From assembly GCA_037957365.1 (NCBI GenBank), contig JARHVA010000639.1:4492501-4556500 (forward strand): a stretch of DNA of 64,000 nucleotides, given 5' to 3'. The stretch's first letter is position 1; each line of letters starts with the position of its first letter. A model generated the notes under the pieces. The model worked only from the letters and a program-made list of their open reading frames with translations, made no database searches and had not been told where the DNA came from. The translations under genes and the position numbers were made by a program. The stretch comes from Torreya grandis (Eukaryota > Streptophyta > Pinopsida > Cupressales > Taxaceae). Shown here piece by piece: positions 59,001 to 64,000 of the stretch.

Positions 59001-62000
59001 ATGTGCATTTGAGTGCAATTCAAGTAAGATTGACAATTTCAACACATATGGTGTTAGGAATTGTATGTCTACACTTTAACCCTATTTGAGAAGGCATGGT
59101 GAGACATTCAGGTGAAGTAACATATTTAAAAAAAATAGTTTTTAATAAGAAATTGGAATAGACCCATGATTCCCCCTTGAGAAGACATACTAGGATGAAA
59201 GAGAAGGATGAACTCTCAAAAAGAGAGAGAATGTGAGAGATTAACCCATGGAATAGATCATATCTATACGAGCTAATGCTTGCACATGTGATTACCATAA
59301 ATGATAAAAATATAATGAGAGGTATAATAGGCCCTATATATGTGGGTAAGGGCAAGATATAATCCATAAATGTAAAGGACACACTGTAAACATACCTAAT
59401 TTGAGAGTACAAGCTATGTGCTTATGGCATTAATCAATCCTGAGACAATTTGCACACTAAAATATTGCCATTGTGGCCTTTATTGTGGAGATCTTGGAAT
59501 TATAAGAAAATGGAGAACATTCTACTTTAGGAAGGGAAGCACCACTAGAATGGGGTATCCAAAGAGAATATAACAAGAAGTACTCTAGTAGAGTAGATTT
59601 GATCTTGATAAAATAGTTGTGCCCCAATAGGGTGAATCTTGATCATTGATAAAGAATAAAGAATGATTTTGCCTCTATAGAGTTGATTTGATTTAGACGT
59701 GGTTTAGATGTTGGGCCCCAACATGGGAAATTTGCCAAGAAAAAATATCTCAAGGATATAACTAAAAATATAGGTTAAAGAGAGTGGGCACAAATGCACA
59801 TGCAATGGTGTAATGGCTTAGAAAGCCATATAAAATTAAGCATATGAGAATGCACAAAGTGATGAGAGAGATGAAAAGATGAATAGAGATGGCTGAGCTA
59901 ACCTTAGTAGAAATTGAGCACTGCCTACATAGTTCCATAGACTCATGTTCCAACATGAACTTTAGGCCAATGTAGTTCACCCAAGTTTGGAAGAGAATGA
60001 AATGAGGAATGATGAAAAAAGACCAAGAATTTATTAAAATCACAATGTATTCAAAGAGATGCACATCTAAGAATAGACTTGAGTGCGAAAATGCATGTTA
60101 CCTAGAAGCCCAATTTCATATCACAAGCCTAGGTTTTGTAAAGTGTTCTTGAGAATCATGTATTAGAGCTGATGTTGATGTTAAGACTTTGAGACCTGAG
60201 CACAAAATACTTGTTATAGAAAAATAAATTACGCATCATAAGTATGAATAACTTAAAATGACATAAGATTATAATTACATTGAGCCAGTTCAAATGTGAA
60301 TATCTATAACTAAGGATAATGGTAAAATAATGACCAAATCCAGAGTTATAGCGATTTACATTTAAACAAAAAAGCAAATTACAAAGAAGAAGATAAACAT
60401 AAATAAACCTAACATGAAATCAAGATATGACCTATCAAGACTTAAGTAGGAACAAAAATGTTTAAAAATAAAAGGCAAGAACATCTTAATGACATGAAAC
60501 CAAGATATGAATAATCAAGATCCATGTGGACCATCAAGGCATTCTTGAACATAGAAGAGAAAAGCAAAATCGAATAGAAAAATAAGACACCAAAAACAAT
60601 CAAATAAACAAAATTGTCTAAGAACATTGTAATAACTTAGGATCAAAATATAAACAATCAAGATCTATGTGAATCATCAAGATGTTTTAAAACTCAAAAG
60701 AGATAAAAAAAAATCAAGGAAACAGAAGACTAAGAATGGAGATAAGAAGTAATAAAATGAGAAAATGAGAAGAAATAAAAGTAGAGGTGTGAAAGCTCAG
60801 TAAAATGCCAAGAAAACTCAAATAAATACACACAAACAAAAATGAAGTTAGTGAAGTTTAAAGACAAATGTTTATGTATGTGTGGTAGATGCATTACTTG
60901 TTACCACATCATAGTAAAGAACAATGTCATGACAATTGTTCCCTAATTAAAGAGGAATAATGATAGAAGAAATGGGGGAAGAGAAGAAAAGGAAGGGGTT
61001 GGTTGAGCTAGCTCCAGATATATAAGACAAGTGGATGCTACCTACATAGTTTCATGGATGCATGTTCCAACATGAACTTTAGGCCAAATATAGTTTTCCT
61101 AGGAAATGGGTTAGAAGAAAAATGATGATCAGACCAGCATGATTAATGTTATAGAAGAAATGGAAGATACAACAAACAAATGAGAATGGTCTAACAAATA
61201 AGAAACTGATGAGACAAGAAAGAATGATCTTGAAAACTAGCAAGTTCATGGGACAAGATGAAATGAAGCGATTTTTATGTGCTTTCAAAATGGCAAAAGC
61301 ATAACAAACTTAACAGTTGTACATGAAATGACAAGAGCATGGGATGGTAGAACAAGAATGTATAAATGTATAAAAGCATGAGATAATGTTTTTATTCTTT
61401 TATGGATCATGTTTTGATGTTTTTGATGTTTTCAAAGTATTTATAATATTTTTGGTGTTTTTGGGATAAAATATACACAAGGGGGGACCCTCTAGTGAAG
61501 GAGATGTACATCCTAAGAGTAGAGGTTCTAATAAAATAGCTAAGTTGGTTGTAATTTCCCATGCTCACAAATCGGTGAGAGTGAGGAAAGGAGGACTGAA
61601 GTGACCTCAACATGAATTGAGCATGACCTACATGGTCCTAAAATGACCTCAAGTCATAGTAATTCCATCCACACAAAAGGCAGGGAAAACCCAATTAGGT
61701 CTGAATAAGTTCTAAAATCTAACAAATGGCCAGTCAAATGAAAATAGTAATGACAAGGTGACATGACAATGCATGATAAACAAGTGTTTCTCCTAATTTT
61801 CCCATAGGTAGTTATAACTAAGATACAATGACATAGGTCAATGATACTAATTTGGTAATAGGCAGTTTTAATTAGTAGCAAGACTAGTGAAACATTGATT
61901 TGCCTATAGGTGGTTATAATCAAGCTAACATAAACAAACATGGATATAGGATGAAAGATATCTTACCAGATCAATTGTCACACTAATTTCATAGACTGTC

Positions 62001-62850
62001 ATTATACACATGGATTTGATTGATTTTTGAAACTTCATCAGACCCCCTACAAAAGGTGTGGGAAGAATCAAAAGAACCAAGATCAAAATAGGATTGGGTA
62101 GGATGACTAAAAATAGGCTTTGGTCTAAATAGGAATGGAAATGGTATAATGAAATGATTAGAAGAAAATTAGATATAGTGGTGACAAAGTTACCCCCAAG
62201 CAATGACTAGATCAGATTGCTCACAAAATGGTGAGAGCATGGGAAAGGGGTGATCGAGATAACCTCAATAAAAATTGAGCACTACCTACATAGTCCCAAA
62301 AGACCTCAAGTCAATGTCATTCAAATGGCATGGTTCATGGATCTCAATGGTATAATAATGCCTAAAATGGGTCTATAGGGTTGTCCCCAAGAGACGAGGC
62401 ATGGTAATGGAAAATGGGTGAAAGGTAGATGAAAAAAAGGTTTTGTTGCTCTTGTTGACATAGAGATGCACGTCCTAGTCAATATGTGAGACAACAAAGA
62501 AGATCAGCTATATAAGTTTCTATCCAACACCCTTCCATAAAAACTACTCTATTAAGAACTTGTTGCTGATCTGGATTTGAATAATGTGTTCATGATCTTC
62601 ATAGATGATTGATTTTGCTTCCTTCAAACATCGAGATAAGATATCCTTATAACATTAATAAAGGAAAGTGCTTATAATGATGTTAAATAATGGTAAGATA
62701 AATGAGATAAGTGGGTAATAAATAGGTGGGTGATAATGGAATGTATAATGGAGGGAAACAAATAGAGATCAGGAATTTAAGTCAACAGAATGTTACTGAA
62801 AATAATTTTGGTTATGGTGGGGCCGAAGACCTCTAAATATGCTCTCAATA
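59001..62850. repeat. Region of dispersed and tandem direct repeats
   Basis: A core close to AAATTGAGCACTACCTACATAG occurs at about 59912, 61025 (only the second half), 61612 and 62272. In two of the copies it is followed by CATGTTCCAACATGAACTTTA, in the other two by GACCTCAAGTCA. Another repeat of about 140 bp (CAAGATATGAATAATCAAGA and variants) occurs near 60420, 60500 and 60640. Open frames on the minus strand here are short and AT-driven. I suspect an old, unclassified retroelement, but no domain is recognisable. Confidence 0.6.
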
Positions 62851-62979
62851 GGACCACCAAATTGTTTTGTTACTTGATCTTGAGAGTAGCTACTATCTGA
62901 TTAGTCTATAGATAAGAAGCTATTTTGATTTGATCTTGGATTTTATCTTCATCAAGTAGTGAATAACTTTGATGCTTAG

Positions 62980-63984
62980 TTATTGGTGCCTTAATGAGGT
63001 TTTCACCAATGAATTTATTTTGATCATCCCATAGCACCTCTAAGAAGGTTTCACTAAGGGATGCTGACTCTGATTATCTTCTAGCGCTTCTAAAAAAGTT
63101 TCACTAACAGATGTTGAGTTGTGATTTTCTTGTCCCTTAGCACCTCCTAGAAGGTTTCACTAGGAGAGTGTTCTTCTACTATATGAATGTGGTCTTGGCC
63201 TCCTTTCTCTTCTTCAATTGCTATGTCACCATGGATGTAGTTCAACAAAGTGTGATTCTGTCGATCTCGATCAACACTTACGAGACGTGGAATGTCAATA
63301 TAATGGCTATGTTGGGTGGTAATAATGGGATGGTGAAAGGTAGCACAATCCTTATAGAAGATACTAGGATAACTTATGTCAATGATAAAGTAATCATCCT
63401 TAAAAATCGTAGAATGATCACAAATATATTCAAATTGATCTACAAGGTAATTGTAACCAATGTTGTAACAACCAATACTATAATCTATTTCTGACTTTGA
63501 TTCTAAAGCAATGGACTTTGAATCCAATGTCACCACTAATGTTGAGTCTATTTTTGATGCTAAATTTAATGTCAGTTTAAAAATGGAACCTGACTAATAT
63601 TGATATTTCATATGATATGGTTGTTTGGATAATGTTCTGTTGAATGCTAAATTTTTGACAAGTAATGGCTTGTGATGGCATAATGGGCTCAATAAAAACT
63701 CATTCATTTTGGAAGGGTTCAACAGAGATTGACCCATCTAAGTGAAGCCCCTCAAAAAGAGGGAACTGCTTAAGGGATGTCTCGACAAAATCATGTTTGT
63801 CAAAGTGAGACTCCTTAATGAGTGGGAAAATATCAAGAGATAATTCTACCAAGACTGGCTTGTCAAGGAGATGGGGCTCTATAAAAATAGGTAACCTATG
63901 AATAGGTGACTTATCATAGTTTATCTTGTCACAAATGGGTGTTTCAACAATAACATGTTGGTTTTGGTTGACAATTAGCCACAA
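62980..63984 (-). pseudogene. Decayed coding sequence with short peptide repeats, unidentified
   Basis: On the minus strand, 63984-63700 is open for 94 codons and contains a ~21-residue repeat: IEPHLLDKPVLVELSLDIFP, IKESHFDKHDFVETSLKQFP and FEGLHLDGSISVEPF. Lower down, 63180-62980 shows a second repeat of 17-19 residues (HSPSETF, STSVSETFLEALEDNQSQ, ASLSETFLEVLWDDQNK) in different frames. 63536-63147 between them is open for 129 codons, rich in Ile, Asp and His. The sequence continues past the right edge. I recognise no family. It may belong to the accessory coding region of an old retroelement or to a repeat-protein gene. Confidence 0.45.
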
Positions 63985-64000
63985 AAGATCAACTTTAAAC

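Noticed and set aside
59020..60064. Minus-strand open frames of 100-130 codons as genes
   Set aside because: They overlap the dispersed direct repeats, have transmembrane-like composition from AT bias and show no family motif.

Overview
The window looks like nuclear DNA of a seed plant with a large, repeat-filled genome. It is AT-rich, has no clearly intact host gene, no tRNA or rRNA gene, and is mostly built from retrotransposons of different ages. The plant assignment rests on Ty3/gypsy chromoviruses with chromodomains, LTRs followed by initiator-tRNA-Met primer sites (TGGTATCAGAGC), a plant-type LINE ORF1 with a DUF4283 domain, and a copia element with a plant-type polypurine tract. A gymnosperm is plausible from the many old nested elements, but the sequence does not prove it.

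Region 1 (1-31520) is dominated by a direct tandem duplication of about 14.1 kb: unit 1 at 3352-17413 and unit 2 at 17414-31520. The left breakpoint lies in the integrase of a chromovirus that enters from the left edge ('chromovirus A', pol at 1-3893, LTR at 3905-5038). The right breakpoint lies in AT-rich non-coding DNA. Each unit carries the same series: the 3' end of chromovirus A pol, its LTR, a short PBS/leader scar, a fragment of an old Reina-like gypsy element, a spacer, a complete but decayed Reina-like element with two 564-565 bp LTRs, and about 3.7 kb of AT-rich non-coding DNA. Every Reina-like copy (four in the window) has the same ~445 bp inverted-repeat insertion inside its reverse transcriptase.

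Region 2 (31521-48083) is AT-rich spacer with tandem repeats, a decayed LINE ORF1 (about 34800-35705), a possible host-gene remnant on the minus strand (38227-38640), microsatellites, an extreme G-rich tract (43702-43789), a hairpin (45119-45160), and a younger LINE-derived insertion with a perfect 15-bp target-site duplication and a 306-codon open frame (45298-46633).

Region 3 (48084-57160) holds a minus-strand chromovirus (gag near 52300 through chromodomain near 48200, then PPT and 3' LTR start at 48084). Upstream of its gag lies a well-bounded non-autonomous copia element (53091-57155; TSD CTTAC; LTRs 1053 and 1072 bp; 1.94 kb internal region without integrase core or RT).

Region 4 (57161-64000) is non-coding DNA with dispersed and tandem direct repeats. 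It ends in a decayed minus-strand sequence encoding short peptide repeats that I could not assign.

Nothing here looks like a functioning host pathway. The most notable signals are the duplication with its 4-bp junction homology and strand-asymmetric cytosine decay, the inverted repeat fixed in a replicating retroelement lineage, the LTR-PBS-LTR-end scar, and a palindromic ACYGACGTCRGT motif cluster shared by the LTRs of a gypsy and a copia element.
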